DNA from: Pisolithus tinctorius
Taxonomy: Eukaryota > Basidiomycota > Agaricomycetes > Boletales > Pisolithaceae
Assembly (NCBI GenBank): GCA_024663395.1
Contig: JANFAH010000001.1
Location: 4,898,001 to 4,962,000 of the forward strand
Reading direction: 5' to 3'
Length of the DNA: 64,000 bases
A model generated the notes under the pieces. The model was not told where the DNA came from. It saw nothing but the letters and a program-made list of their open reading frames with translations, and did no database searches. Shown here piece by piece: positions 23,151 to 35,163 of the stretch. The translations under genes were made by a program, and so were the position numbers. Positions within the stretch are counted from its first letter, which is position 1. Every line of letters begins with the position of its first letter.

Positions 23151-24938
23151 AGTCATCCACCACTCCGGTCATATCGCCAAACTCGAAGCCACCACTATCA
23201 GGGGCAAGACTGGCACGCGGACCCAAGGCTTCACCAGGCACACCAGCGCTAGGTGCCACGCTCACATCGCGTCTGGCTTGTTCGACCTCTTCTTCGTCTT
23301 GTACGCTACCCTCCACCCTCGGTTTCTTCCTGCTGCCTTTTCCTGGAGATGTACCCCTCTTCTTAGATAGCGGCCCACTTTGTATCGGTCGCATAAATAA
23401 ATCCGTCAATTCAGGCACCAGCCCCGGTGGGCCAACACAGAGGTACGTTCCCTCAGGAGTAACCTTGGTCGGCAGGAAATGTGCTAGAGGATCTTCTCGA
23501 ATTTCCATGAGACGCATCACCATCGAGGAGCGAGGCAGGAACCGTTGCTCGGTCAGGATATCGCTAAGGTCTTGGACAACAGGGGGACCGAAACCCCTTC
23601 CTCTCCTCGCCCCGCCTTTGTCTGTCAATTCTATGACCGCATCGATAATTTGCTTCTTTTCTCGCGGCTTCCGCTTGACTTTGGTGGCCTCAACCTCAAC
23701 ATCTTCTCCGGGAAGAACCTCGGTCGCCGCACGCGGGGTAAGCTGCAAGTCAGGTGGTGGCGTTTGCGGAGGCTCCGTGAGCGGAGACGCTATAAAGACC
23801 TCAATACTACACGATGAGGACGGGAGCGGGCAGGAGCTTACACATCCGGGACGGCGACCGCGTTCGCATCCTCTCTGGTTCGCTCAACGGACCATCTCCG
23901 AAGTCCAGGCCTAGATCAACATCCATACCGCCAATATCCGGCCCGAAAGGCATGTCGGTGTCTCTGTCCACGCTAAATCTGTACTCGGAAGCCGCCCTGC
24001 TAACATGGGAGAAAAAGTCATCCTTCTCTGTATCGCGACCCATCAAGGACTCCAGAGACTCTCTCGCACTCCGCGGGGTGGGTGCATCACGCCCGACTTC
24101 AACACTTCCGTTGGCGGCGCTAACTGGGCCATCACCAAAATCAAGCCCAAGATCGAGTTCACTAAAGTCTTGTGAACCTATGCCATCGGATGGGCCTAGG
24201 TCGAATCCGTAGCCGGGGTCATCCAGATCGAGTTGGAATTCGTCGGCGGTCTGGAGGGTGATGTCGGCCTGTCGGGCGACGTGATGACCTTGTGGCTCAG
24301 CGATGCGATCTTCAAAGTCGATGTCCCTTTTGTGATAGAGTATATAGGTCATAAGTTACGTGCGACTAGCGAGAAACCCACCAGTTAATATCAGGAATGA
24401 GGACATCCAGGTCCAGGTTACCCCCCTGAAGGGTGATTGCGTTGCGATTCACAGCCAACTGTTCTTCAGTCATATCTACAACACCTGGGCGGAACGCCTG
24501 CATGCGGAATCTGCGCTCAGACCAAATGGGATGTCAAACAGGGTGTGAGAGCATTTACCATTTTAATTTTCAAGAGCGCTTCATTGCAATCGTCAAGAAG
24601 GTACTTAGCCTTCCTGCTGTAAATGCGGACAACACCAAGTAGGAGCTGCCCACTGAGACGGAGTGCCATCACTTCGACCTCTTGTCCCATAATAGCATCT
24701 GCCGTCGCGCGTTAGAGACACAGAAGACACCGTGGCCGCACGAGACCATAATACCCACCCGCAGCTTGTTCAATATCGGTCTGCAGTGTCTGTGTTTTGG
24801 AGAGTTTCCGCTCCATGTGTGCTGCGAGCCATACTTTCGCCAAAGGACCGCGACGCGATAGAATAGCTTCTGAGTAAAACTGCACGCGGCCGTTTTCACT
24901 ATAAGCTGAAATAGAAATGAAGTGTCATCCCTCACCAT
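22651..24938 (-). CDS. RAD21: Cohesin subunit Rad21/Scc1 (alpha-kleisin)
   Basis: Exons: 24938-24936 (ATG only), 24879-24759, 24698-24559, 24497-24382, 24326-23842, 23789-22651 (667 aa). This kleisin closes the Smc1/Smc3 ring and is cleaved by separase. The N-terminal Smc3-binding domain is [19 protein letters not shown] ... [21 protein letters not shown] conserved [14 protein letters not shown] segment follows. The middle is acidic and disordered, with repeated [10 protein letters not shown] blocks. The C-terminal winged helix binding Smc1 contains [13 protein letters not shown] and [20 protein letters not shown]. The first coding exon is just the ATG, followed by GTGAGG; this restores the family start MFYSEAIL. 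The fourth intron appears to end in AAG. The last ~160 codons were duplicated to 17.4-17.9 kb. Confidence 0.95.
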
Positions 24939-25117
24939 GTTGTACAGTCAGAATACAAGAAAAGATATCCAAGAAACACGCGACAGTCCCTCGCGGGCTG
25001 GTTAACTGTGATAGGAATGGTTGAACTGGGTAGTGGCATTAGGGACATCTTGTTTTGGCGTGTTTGCGATTACTACAATTGTGGTGCTTCCGGCTGGTGA
25101 GACAAAATAAAGCGTCC

Positions 25118-26907
25118 ATGCTGGCTTCCTCGTCTCGGGGTGTTCTCAAACACAGTTCGAGGCCGTATTTCACACATACGGTAGGAGACGCATGCTTCAT
25201 AGGTCAAGGTAGGGCCATTCGTTCCGTTGGAAAAGCAAGCTTATTCCACCGCAGTCCATCGAAGTTTTACAAGGTGCCAGCAATATAGCACTACAGCATC
25301 CTCGAACATTAGACCCTGGGCTTTCCACCAAGACAGTACTTTTCGGGGGTCAGTTAGCCAGCTCGCACGGTGCCAGTACGAAGCTATCAGTCATGCGAAG
25401 GGAACGAGACGACTCATTCCGTGTCTTCGCCTCGTGCGGGAAATGAAGAGGGAGCGCGTAAAGCCGGACCTCACTATTTACAATTCCCTGCTTGCATGCA
25501 TCGCGGAGGAGGGTTTGCCTTTGGAAGCGTGGGCTGTTATCGACGACATGATTGCCGTGGGCATTCTACCAGACCGCCAGTCATACCACCATGTTCTCCA
25601 TGCGAGTATACAATTTCTAGCCCAGGCAGGCCTACGGCTTATCATCATGAACATTTTGCAGGCCTCTCGATGGTCTCCTCTTGAAGCTACATGGGAAACT
25701 TTGGAAAAAATGGTCGACCGGGGTGTCCCACCGAATGAACAGACGTATGCTCTGATCATCAAACGAATAACAACCACGGAAGGCGTGGAACTTGCCCTGC
25801 AGTTCATGCACGAGATGGCCAAACGAGGTTTTACTTCGGACCTGACTGCCACGCAGGATGTCATCAAACTGGCCGCCCACTTGAATTTTCCTAGGCTTGC
25901 CATCGATATAGCACAGAATTTTGAGGCACATTCCGTCCGTAGAATCGACAGTGAGGCATGGATTTCCTGTCTTGTCTCTTCAGCAGAGTTGTTTTATGTG
26001 AGCGCTACGAAAAAAAGTTACTGTTTCCTCCCAATTCATCAACTGAAATATTTGTTTGACGCTGTAGGCAGACGGAGTTCAGAAGTGCTGGGAGAAAGCT
26101 ATTCATGAAATGAACCTGACTCCTGACGAGGGTACCTGTATTGCCGTCCTTCATACATGCGCGCGTCATGGCCTTGCGGACCTGGCAACAGACGTCATTC
26201 GCGTCCTCCGATCCATTGGTGTCGATTGGCAGGAACACCACTTTGCCCCGCTTCTTGAAGCCTTTGCCAGAGTCGGAAAATTGAAAGAAGCATTCGGCAC
26301 GCTACATCTACTCCGTAGCAACGGCATAGTGCCGCTTCCCGAGACAACTCAACCCATAACAGATATCCTGAAGGGAGACGTTGACGCTGTCGATGGGGTA
26401 TGGAAGATCCTGGATGAGTTGCGGGACGAAGGTCACACCATCGACGCCGCAGCCATCAATACCGTCATTGAAGCGTCGATCGCTCTTGGCGACCTCCAGC
26501 GTGCCGTAGGCGCGTACAAAGCGTTCCGTGAATATGCTAGCAAGCCAGATGTTGAAACCTTCAACCATCTGTTGCAGGGATGTATCAACACCTGTCATCG
26601 GGAACTTGGTGATAAACTGCTCCTGGACCTCAAGCAGGCGAACGTCCGTCCGAACGCGCTGACATACGAGCGAACTATTCTGCTTTGTCTCACACAACCA
26701 ACCTATGAAGACGCATTCTTTTACTTGGAGGAGATGAAAGCGCAGAAGATCGTACCCCCATTGCGAGTGTACGATGCTATCATAAGGACTTGTGTAGTTG
26801 CTGGGGATTCTCGATATTCGCTGGCCCTCGCGGAATTGGAGCAGTGCGGGTATACTTTATCCAGGGGTTTAATACGATTCGTAGCTGCCAACAGATCGTC
26901 TTCTTGA
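25118..26907 (+). CDS. Mitochondrial pentatricopeptide-repeat protein
   Basis: Proposed exons: 25118-25180, 25255-25335, 25377-25997, 26068-26907 (534 aa). The last two exons are secure; the first two and their 41-nt intron are tentative. An alternative start is in the frame open from 25227. The N-terminus MLASSSRGVLKHSSRPYF is basic and hydroxylated, consistent with a mitochondrial presequence. PPR-like helical pairs include REMKRERVKPDLTIYNSLL, DDMIAVGILPDRQSYHHVL, EKMVDRGVPPNEQTYALII, KAFREYASKPDVETFNHLL, LDLKQANVRPNALTYERTI and EEMKAQKIVPPLRVYDAII. Such proteins bind organellar RNA; the target is unknown. Between the second and third repeats there are about 19 residues too many, suggesting an unrecognised 57-nt intron or a divergent repeat. 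Confidence 0.8.
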
Positions 26908-27407
26908 GATGATGCTAAGGGGTGTCTTTGATATACCGTCGTGCAAGATGTAAAAGGCCCTTGGTGCTTTCTAGCATCTACCGGTGCTCAGTTAGGAGGG
27001 CCATTCATGCGAGGAAAAGGGTCCACCCTATCCGCTCCTTTTAGGTATCTCTGCTGTACCACAACCACTGAGAACGAACACATTCCTTTGATCGACTGAG
27101 GAATTGCGGGTATATTTCTCAGGAACAGTGGGTGGGGTACTTACACCATTGACATGTACACCTTTGCATTTATAAGTCAGTCAGATCACTCGCTGCCTTC
27201 CAATCTCGATCACGCGAGAACGGGATGCTTATACTCAGGGTTGACAACATCATTATATATGGTGCTGGCTAAGGGAGCCAATGATACAGTCTCCTCGACA
27301 ACTTGACTGCCACATTCTATCCTGACAGCCCTTCAACAAACACTCCCAGCATCGCCTTTGATTTACAAACGCTACCAGTAGCGCACAACAACAAACAGTT
27401 CGCCCCT
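26908..27407. other. Intergenic between convergent genes, nothing recognised
   Basis: 500 bp separate the stop codons of the PPR gene (+) and the membrane/coiled-coil gene (-). No ORF, tRNA or repeat of note is present. Confidence 0.6.
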
Positions 27408-30400
27408 CTACTCCCCCTTATTCTTCGCCTTTACATCCTCGTCCTCCCAAGGGCTGAAGTTCGGTTTACTGATCAGCGGTAAAGATTGCAGCCACACGGG
27501 AAGTGAGTGATTCTCCTCCCTCGCCGTAGTTCCATGCTCTCCCTCCCGTTGTGTTTGTATAGGCGAGGGAGGAATAGTACCCACGTCACTCAGGCTTGGA
27601 AGAAGTTCAAGGCTTGTATTCGTGGATCCACCAAGAGCTCGTTGAAGAGCCTCTCGTTCAGCCCGAGACGGAGCGAAGGCACGTAGTAATGAAGGGGTTG
27701 ACGAGGCGATACCGGAATTATGACCTGATGGGTTAAGCACGTCGTACGAGCTGTGCGCCCCGTGGTTATCCGTGGCTGAGTTTGCATCCAATTTACGTCT
27801 AGGGAGCCGGAAGACTTTCGCATCAGGGTTGAGACCGTTCCGCGGTTTTTCCTTCGTAGAAATCGAGAACCATCTGCGCGGCGAAGATTCGGCATTGTTC
27901 GACACAGCATTGAATCGCAGGTCGTCCGAAGTCTTTGTCGTGGGATCTGAATGGGTACGATAGGGCAGTGTCATCTCATCACAGAGTAGCTCGTCAGGAG
28001 TTTCAGTGGAAAGACGTGTTTCGTATGGGCTGAAGTCAACATCGGGTTCCGAAGGAGAGGCACCACCAAGAACGACCGAAGAAGAGGGTGCTACACCACC
28101 CATATCACCTATGTGGCGCTCTCTCCATTCGGCAGAAGGTGAGTCAAGTACGCGGATCAAACTGCTGGGAATGAATGCAGATGATGGGATGTGAACGTCA
28201 AAGGGAGAGAAAGAAGATGCATCGTCGTGATTGAAACGCCCATGCGAAATTAACTGGGAGTCTTGCAGTGTAGTGGAAGTGGCATCTTCGTCGAAGAGCG
28301 CCCTTGCTCCTGTCGAAGGAACAATAGGGTTCCTCACCTCAGTGGGAGACGGGGACCCTAGCGAAAACTGCAAAGGCCTCGGAGAGTAAGTAGAGTTTGG
28401 TGATTCGCGTGCAAAGCCTTGGATATTTTCGGTCTCCAGAGTTCCAGACACGCTTGGAAAGTCGAAACGCGTGTAGGACGAGGGCCAGGTATGTGCACCC
28501 AACTGATCACAGCCTCCACTGATATACCCGTTCTCGTGGTCGTGTTTGGCAGAATACTCTTCTGCCACACGAAGTCGCTCCTTGCTCTCCGCAATCCTTT
28601 CCTCCAGCTCCCTAGCGCGAGCATTAAGCGCAGCAACGACTTCTTCTGCGATCTGGACTTCCTTCCTCTTCATTTCAAGCTCAGACAGCAAGCTGCGTTC
28701 CTCTTCCGCATCTCCGTTGCTGGGTTCGGGGGCGAGAGTTGCACGATCCTGGTCAATCCGTCGTTTTAATCTTCCAATCTCAGTCTCCAGCTCCTCTACG
28801 CGGCGAGTCGCTGATTCTTTCGTACCACGAGCAGCTTTCAGCCGCCTCTCAGCGTCTCGTCTCCCAGTCTCAGCAACACGCCGAACTTCTTCGAGTGATT
28901 TTGTCCGCAACCTGCCCTCCACCCTCTTTTGATCGTCTTCGCGCTTCCTTGCCCGTAATTGGTTGAGTTCATCTTCAAGCTGGGTATGTGATTGGGAGGC
29001 ACAAGTTTGAGCTTCTTTCAGCTGTGCTTGAAGTTCAGTAACGGATATCTGCGCGGCGGCTATCTGCCTCAAAACCTCAGTTATAATCGGGGAATGGTCC
29101 TGTTTACTTGACGCGGAGCACGTGCGCGATGGAACATGGGTAACCTGCGGAGTATGGGTAGCACTCTGCTGTGGGTCGGTGCCACGGGAAAATGAAGGGG
29201 AGGCCGACGACAAGCTTTCACGGATGCGATGGTCAGCATGTAGCGGAAGCGAGGCAGATTTAGGTAGCGGAGGGGTAGAATTTCTCCTGGGCAGCAAACC
29301 GGTGCCTTGGACGCCTCGTACTTTGGGGGCAACCACACGTTGCGAAAGTCGTGAGCACGAAACAGATTTTGGGAGTAAAAGACCTATAAAAAAAAGCCAA
29401 GATTGCCTGCTGAGCTGCCACTTTTGTATATCAAGAAAACCTAAGTACCATTATACTCGCTAAACTTATCCGACGCGTTGAAACCTAGTATGCCTGACCT
29501 CCAGACTTCGCAGTCCTGGGAGCGAACCACGGCATCGTAGCACCAAGAGTCCGCCGAGCCGCCACGCCACCAATGTCCGAATGCACCAATAAACCAAGTA
29601 TCAGCAGAAACAGCTGCTCCATGCTCCGCACCGTTCAAAGTGTTGCCAATGCGCTTGGTGCTGGTGGTTGTGGCACCGCGTGTGGTGGCAACGGTACAAA
29701 CACCAAAGCTGTGAAAGACATGTTTCGGAGTACGAAGCGACACGGATGCACGATTGGAAAACCGGAAAGGCAGCGTGGTCCGATCGAACGAGATGCTTCC
29801 TGACGATGAACGAGACCGAGAGTGTAAAGGATCGTGATCAGCTTTTGTTCCAGATTCGTCGCTGATGTCATCGAGATGACTCAAATGCTGACGGAAAGCT
29901 TGCTCGGTAAGATATGTTCTGAATGAAATCTCTGTTGGATTGGTGAGATATGCTGATATGGACGCGTTTGCGGCGATAAATTGCCAAGGCAGAGGAAGTG
30001 GCGTTGAGTGTGTTAGCATACACCGAAGGCAACTGTCAAGCTCACCGAGAATGAGAACAATGAGGATGAAAACCAAAACGCAGACAACGGAGCTATATCC
30101 AGTCCTGGGATGAACCGAGTCATCCCAGTTCTCTAACTGTGACCATGAGGAAAGCAGACTAATTCCACCAAAGGATAAGCTCATGAGGCAAAGTAAAAAG
30201 CTCGTTGGTGTTCGGACGAGCCACGACGCCTTGTGAGAAGTGGGACAGGAATTATGTTGCGAATGATTGATTGCAGGCACTGCTTTTGAGATGGCTTAGT
30301 CCGGGTCCGAACTCAATGGAAGGCGATAGAGTGCAACTTGCCTGTCGTTTTGATGGCGGACTGCACTTCGAAGCAATGAAGTCGTCGTTGTCGCCCACGT

Positions 30401-30505
30401 CCGAGTCGTCGAAGGGCACACGGTAGCAAAGACTCGAGACCACGGTCAAAAACCTCGTCCTGTCAAGTATGTAATGAGTTGTGTACGTAAAACACCTACA
30501 CTCAT
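27408..30505 (-). CDS. Membrane-anchored coiled-coil protein of unknown function
   Basis: Exons: 30505-30500 (ATGAGT only), 30459-30342, 30279-29449, 29383-27408 (976 aa). Neither large open frame has its own ATG near the start, and their splice signals join in phase, so they are read as one gene. The N-terminus (MSDEVFDRGLESLL) is followed by two hydrophobic segments (FLLCLMSLSFGGISLL and SSVVCVLVFILIVLIL) at about residues 70-130. A Ser-rich linker comes next, then a strong coiled coil around residues 420-600 (LRQIAAAQISVTELQAQLKE, then repeated RRVEELETEIGRLKRR-type heptads), and a disordered Ser/Pro-rich C-terminus ending DVKAKNKGE. The second intron is GC-AG (G|GCAAGT). I recognise no family. 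Two adjacent genes remain a possibility. Confidence 0.6.
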
Positions 30506-30787
30506 TCTCACGGGCAATTTACACCAAAATTCGTCAGTATCACTACTGGCGACATTATTTCGACATTTTTCAGTCTTGATACAACGACTCGTCCGCAGGT
30601 CATACTACGCGAAGACTCAATGTATTTAGCTGTGGTCGTCGTGCTGTGCAGGTCGAATTCGAAGATGCACGACAATCCGAATTATGACGCACTATAGTCC
30701 GAATTTTCGCACGCGGCCTGAACCCGTTGAATTAGGCGGGTCCATGCAGCTTCAACGTGCCCAGGCTTCTTCTGCTCCGCGACAGCC
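30506..30787. promoter_or_regulatory. Divergent promoter region (membrane/coiled-coil gene / PNS1)
   Basis: 282 bp between start codons of divergent genes. No element could be assigned with confidence. Confidence 0.4.
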
Positions 30788-33249
30788 ATGGCAAAATGGA
30801 GCGACGACCAGTGGGGCGCTCAGGGAGGCTACCAAACGGTCGCGGGTCCGAGTCCCGGTTATTCACAACCTTACGCGCAAACTGTCAACCCCCCGACGCC
30901 ATATCCAGACCAAGCGTACGATGGTGGTGACACCAAATCACCCTACGAAGGTGGTCGCTTTCAGCCAAAGAAAAGAGTGAACGATCCCATCTTTTTGATC
31001 TTGTTCATCCTCCAGGTTATTCACTTTCTTCCGTTTTGGGAGGCAGTAATTCATATACTCTTGCACCCGTGACAGCTACTCGGTTTTGCTGCACTATCGG
31101 GCGTCGCCATCAATGGTTGGATCAAAGTAGGCGGCCTAGGAGGTGGTATCGGAGGCGATGGCGAAACTGGCAGTTCGGTCACGCTCAACTGGTAGACACA
31201 TCTGAACTATCTGCTTTACCTCTGACACCATTGAAACCCATTAGGCACACTGTTTATCTGCTATTGCTTGTGACCGCCGCCGGCCTCCTGCTATCCACAG
31301 CCTATCTTATGTTGGTCCGCGCTTTCACTCGCGTAATAATGCACATTACTCTCGTCCTCGCAATCGTGGCGAATATGTGCGTGACCGTCTCCAATCTTCC
31401 TGGCACTCACTTTACTCGCATGCAGTGCGATCTGTGCCTACTACTGGATTACCGGGTACTACTGTGCGTTCATCGCAATGGTTTCTCACTTGTATTCTTA
31501 ATGCCGGCACAGCTGCCGCCATAATCTTCACTATCGTTGCGGTCTTCTCCGTCTTGGCATACTTCGGCTTTCGGTCCCGCATTCCTCTGGCCTCCCTTCT
31601 CCTCCAGGTTGTTATGGACATCTCTAAGCACCACCTCAGTACCTATTTCGTGGCCTTCAGTGCCTTATTTCTGCAGGCTGCGTTGAGTGTGTAAGTGCAT
31701 GCTTTGCAGTCGTTTTGTTGTATGCACTCACGCCTATCAGTTGGTTCGTTTTCACCTCCATTGCGATGTAAGTGGAACCTGGTTTTGGTTGGACCGTATT
31801 TGTCTCTTACGATCCTACAGTTATGCGAGATGGACACCTGGAAACCCAGGTGGGTACGTTCCTTAATGTATGACCCCCTCCTACTCATGTCCGTCGCGTC
31901 AGGCTGCGGCACAACGTCCTCCTGTTCATCTGGAAAAGTAGCAGGTCTCTTGTTTTATTCTGTATTTTCCTACTTGTGGACTTCACAAGTCATCGGGAAT
32001 GTTGCGTTGGCCACACTTGCCGGTGGACCATATGGCTGTGAGCAATCAACAGCTGTGTTCACCTGCACCTGACCACAATTTCATAGGCTGGTACTACTTC
32101 GGCCCTCGTGACCTTGGGCAGATGGTGGGCATCAGCAGTTTGATGAAACTGTGCTGTCTTAAAACCTGACGTTATGTGATAGCCAAAACACCCCACACTA
32201 AGTGCATTCGCTCGTGCATCCACACTTTCTCTGGGATCTATTGCCTTTGGCTCTCTGATCGTTACTATTCTTGAACTCATCCGCATGATTCTCAATGCCG
32301 CAAGGAATAACGCCAGCCAGCAAGGAAGCCGTAAGCTCAGTCTGTCCACCTTGGTAATGTGATACTAATAAGAAAGGTCACCAGCTATTGAAGCTTGTCT
32401 TGCTTGCTGTGCCGAACTATTCGTCTCTTGCATCGAGTCATTGGTTCGATACTTTAATCGATACGCGTACATCGAAATCGGTACGTTTGGTGACAGCCGT
32501 GTTCAACTCCGATGTTAATGTCGTGCAAGCCCTATACGGAAAGCCCTACTTGCAGGCAGCCAAGGATACTTTCAATCTCTTTAGAGACCGAGGTAATATT
32601 TAACACCTATGATTTTTCCAAGGCTTTCGAGTGTTGTATGTCCAGGCATCGATGCTCTCGTCAATGACTCGCTAGTCGGAACGAGTACGTGTTGTGTAAC
32701 CCGCCATGTTAAAGCTGTCTTATACCATTTCCAGCATTGACATTCGGTGCCTACATGGTGGGGCTTCTCTGCTCGTTATTCGCGTATCTGTATTTGAGGT
32801 GTCAGTGCCCCAAATCACGTACAGCTGTATAAGCTGACATGCTAGTCTCTAGTCACCCATCCATCATACAACGCTGAAGGACAATATACGGCACCTGTGG
32901 TTTTATTTGCCTTCTTAATTGGACTTCAATGCTGTAAGTGAAACCACCGTAGGGGCATCCGCTCTGATCTGAGGTACTTTCACAGCCCTGACACTATCTT
33001 CAACTATCGAGGCTGGAGTGTCGACAATGTGAGATTTTTTGCCGCTGATTGAGATGTTAGTTGCTAATCTTATATGCCAGTTTCGTCGGCCTCGGACAGG
33101 ACCCCCAAGTGCTGGCAATGCGTGCACCTCCTCTCTTTGCAGTAGGTTTTCTGTCTGATTTCCTGACATCGACTGATGTTAAATCGGCCTGGCAAAAGAT
33201 GATTGCTGAGAGATATCCACATGTCGTCCAGGGTGTGCCTAGGGTTTGA
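30788..33249 (+). CDS. PNS1: Choline transporter-like protein Pns1 (SLC44/CTL family)
   Basis: Eighteen exons: 30788-31015, 31076-31191, 31245-31376, 31426-31463, 31513-31690, 31741-31767, 31821-31849, 31903-32037, 32087-32124, 32183-32330, 32385-32480, 32530-32592, 32646-32684, 32735-32800, 32853-32933, 32986-33028, 33081-33141, 33199-33249 (522 aa). It is a plasma-membrane protein with a cytosolic Tyr/Pro-rich N-terminus, then KKRVNDPIFLILFILQLLGF and about ten TM helices. Family landmarks are VVMDISKHHLSTYFVAFSAL, FYSVFSYLWTSQVIGNVA, LATLAGGPYGCWYYFGPRD, ACLACCAELFVSCIESLVR, YGKPYLQAAKD and AERYPHVVQGVPRV. Despite the family name, yeast Pns1 has no proven choline transport. Very small exons (27 and 29 nt) are needed. 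The introns before 32530 and 33199 appear to end in AAG. Confidence 0.93.
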
Positions 33250-34050
33250 GTCTGATCGTCCTCGTACAGTATGCAAACGTCGACGTCGAACGTGACTCCC
33301 CTCTCAGCACACCAACGGTGCCGACGGCTCTGGTCCCGCCAGGACTCACTATTCTAACATGGCTCGGTTTTGTACCCACGATGTATGATTAATTACCTTA
33401 GTTGAAGTGCCAGGACATACAGCAGTTCAGATATGTAAGTGTGGCACAGATTATGGTCGTGAGGTCCCTGTGAAAAAAATGTGCAAAAGTGTCCCAGGGA
33501 GGATTCGAACCTCCGGCTTCACGGTTATGTTGGTCCACAACGTGATGATTTAACCACTAATCGACAAGGACTCTACTCATTACTCGACAAAGGTACACTG
33601 TAGCCACATCCACGTCCACATCCACGTCGACGCCGCAGTTCATTCTCTTATCGACCAATCAGAATTATCGGATTCCGACTGTGGCGTGGAGGCATGTTGC
33701 CAGATGAATCGATGATGGTCCGAGTGGAGTACAGATATCGATCTGGACACCATAGTGCCGTAAGGCACCGAGCACGTTTCTCAGACTCGTCTACATTTTT
33801 GAACAATGGCTCCACTTATCCTGCATATAATAAGCAGAGATGATTGCGCCAATGGGCGCCACACGCATACGTCCGATGCGGCCCACCTAGCAACATGCAC
33901 CCCTGCCAGCCACTTACCAAGATAACTGATAGCAGTATTACGTAAGCAAAAGTGCCTTCCCAACATGGGACCCCTGACCTCACTCAAGTAGATTTATTCC
34001 AGGGCCACTAGCCTCAGCACCCTGACTTTGTTCCGTGTACTACCCCCAGC
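33250..34050. other. Intergenic region holding tRNA-His
   Basis: Apart from the tRNA at 33490-33571, this 800-bp interval shows no supported coding sequence. A 68-codon minus-strand ORF at 33781-33987 has no family resemblance. Confidence 0.55.
33490..33571 (-). tRNA. tRNA-His (GTG) with ~10-nt intron
   Basis: The reverse complement starts GTCCTTG and reads D-arm GATT-AGTGGTTAA-AATC, anticodon stem TCACG/CGTGA with anticodon GTG, and T-arm GGAGG-TTCGAAT-CCTCC, ending CTGGGAC plus discriminator A. An extra ~10 nt (about CCAACATAAC) sits 3' of the anticodon, where nuclear tRNA introns lie. The acceptor stem has one T-T mismatch and one G-T pair. A TTTT run follows as a Pol III terminator. The mismatch leaves slight doubt about function. 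Confidence 0.8.
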
Positions 34051-34921
34051 ATGCGAAAGACGTCCTACGCGCTCACTTTTATTGCCGTGATCCCTTTGCT
34101 GATTTTTGTGAGCTTCTCCCTTTGTATTTGTGCACCAGTTCACTAACCAGAGGGCAAAAAAAAAAAAAATAGAACATACTCTCCGCTCGTCTGCCGGACT
34201 GGTTCGCCGTGCATAATGTTTGCACCTCTTAGCAGCCTGACTCGTTAACTTTCAAGGCTCGTTGCAACCCATACCGTGGATGACACTCGTGTCACCGTTC
34301 GTTATGGTCTAATGGAGCGCTGCGAGCGGATCACGTTTGAAGCACCCGACCCAAGCAACGTCACTCATTCCGACTACAGCGGCTACGAATGTAGACATTT
34401 CCCATTGCGAGAACAGGACAAGTGCGAGACAGAGAACAAGATATTTTGTGCGGCTTGGGTCTCCGCCCAATACTTTACCGAGCTAGGAATCGGATTCGCG
34501 GCTACGGCTCTCGTGACGTTGTTATTTGGCGTGAGCACGCACTCTAGAAGACGCAGAGTGTGGAGAGCTGTTGCAGGATTGGTTGTGCTGCATGGTGGGG
34601 ATCTGCCTCGTTGCCTTGACAATAACTCTCTAATGAAAGTGTTCCAGCTGTTTTCCAACTGACGACGTTTATACTCGTTGCCGAACTGTACCGCATGAAT
34701 AGATTCCCTGGTTTCGATCATGCCAAACCCGGTGAGCAGCCTTCGTATGGCGACCGATTTTCAGGGATTGAATCCATACAGGGTCGGGTTTTGTCCTTAA
34801 TGCAGTGTCCTGGCTGGTGGGGTTCGGTGTCGCATATGGCGTGATATACACGGGCGTGGCCGCCGACCGTGGTTACAGGTGGGCTGCCGGCAATAGGTAT
34901 TACTACTCCATCCGCGGTTGA
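34051..34921 (+). CDS. Four-TM fungal membrane protein (SUR7/claudin-like topology)
   Basis: Exons: 34051-34107, 34173-34201, 34257-34594, 34648-34731, 34806-34921 (207 aa). TM1 is near the N-terminus (YALTFIAVIPLLIF). An extracytoplasmic loop of about 90 residues with several cysteines follows, then TM2 (GIGFAATALVTLLFG), TM3 (AVAGLVVLHAVFQLTTFILV) and TM4 (WLVGFGVAYGVIYTGV), and a short polar tail. The topology resembles SUR7/PalI or claudin-like families, but no diagnostic motif was recognised, so the function is unknown. Intron 1 contains a run of about 14 A. Intron 2 appears to end in AAG, which rebuilds the Trp of LPDWLVATH. Confidence 0.75.
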
Positions 34922-35163
34922 GCTACTCTGTTACTTGGTGCAAGTCCATCTCTTTCGTCGAATCACGATTAACCTGTTGTCAATGCTACATACTACACTT
35001 CTGTGATCCACACATCGTGGATGGTTTTCCTTTTGTACTTGTAGCCTTCGTAGGGCTTCTTTGCTTGACGTTTTATATACATACCACTGCAGTTACGCAC
35101 GTGTCCTGGAATCTGCTCCGTATCCACAATACTTATTGATGTGATCGTGGACACTACTTGTGG

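Noticed and set aside
25055..25288. 77-codon plus-strand ORF as a separate small protein
   Set aside because: Its first codon is not ATG and it is better explained as the first exon plus intron of the PPR gene.
34148..34172. Poly-A run as a retroposed gene end
   Set aside because: It lies inside intron 1 of the four-TM protein gene just before the AG acceptor, with no target-site duplication or retro-copied gene upstream.
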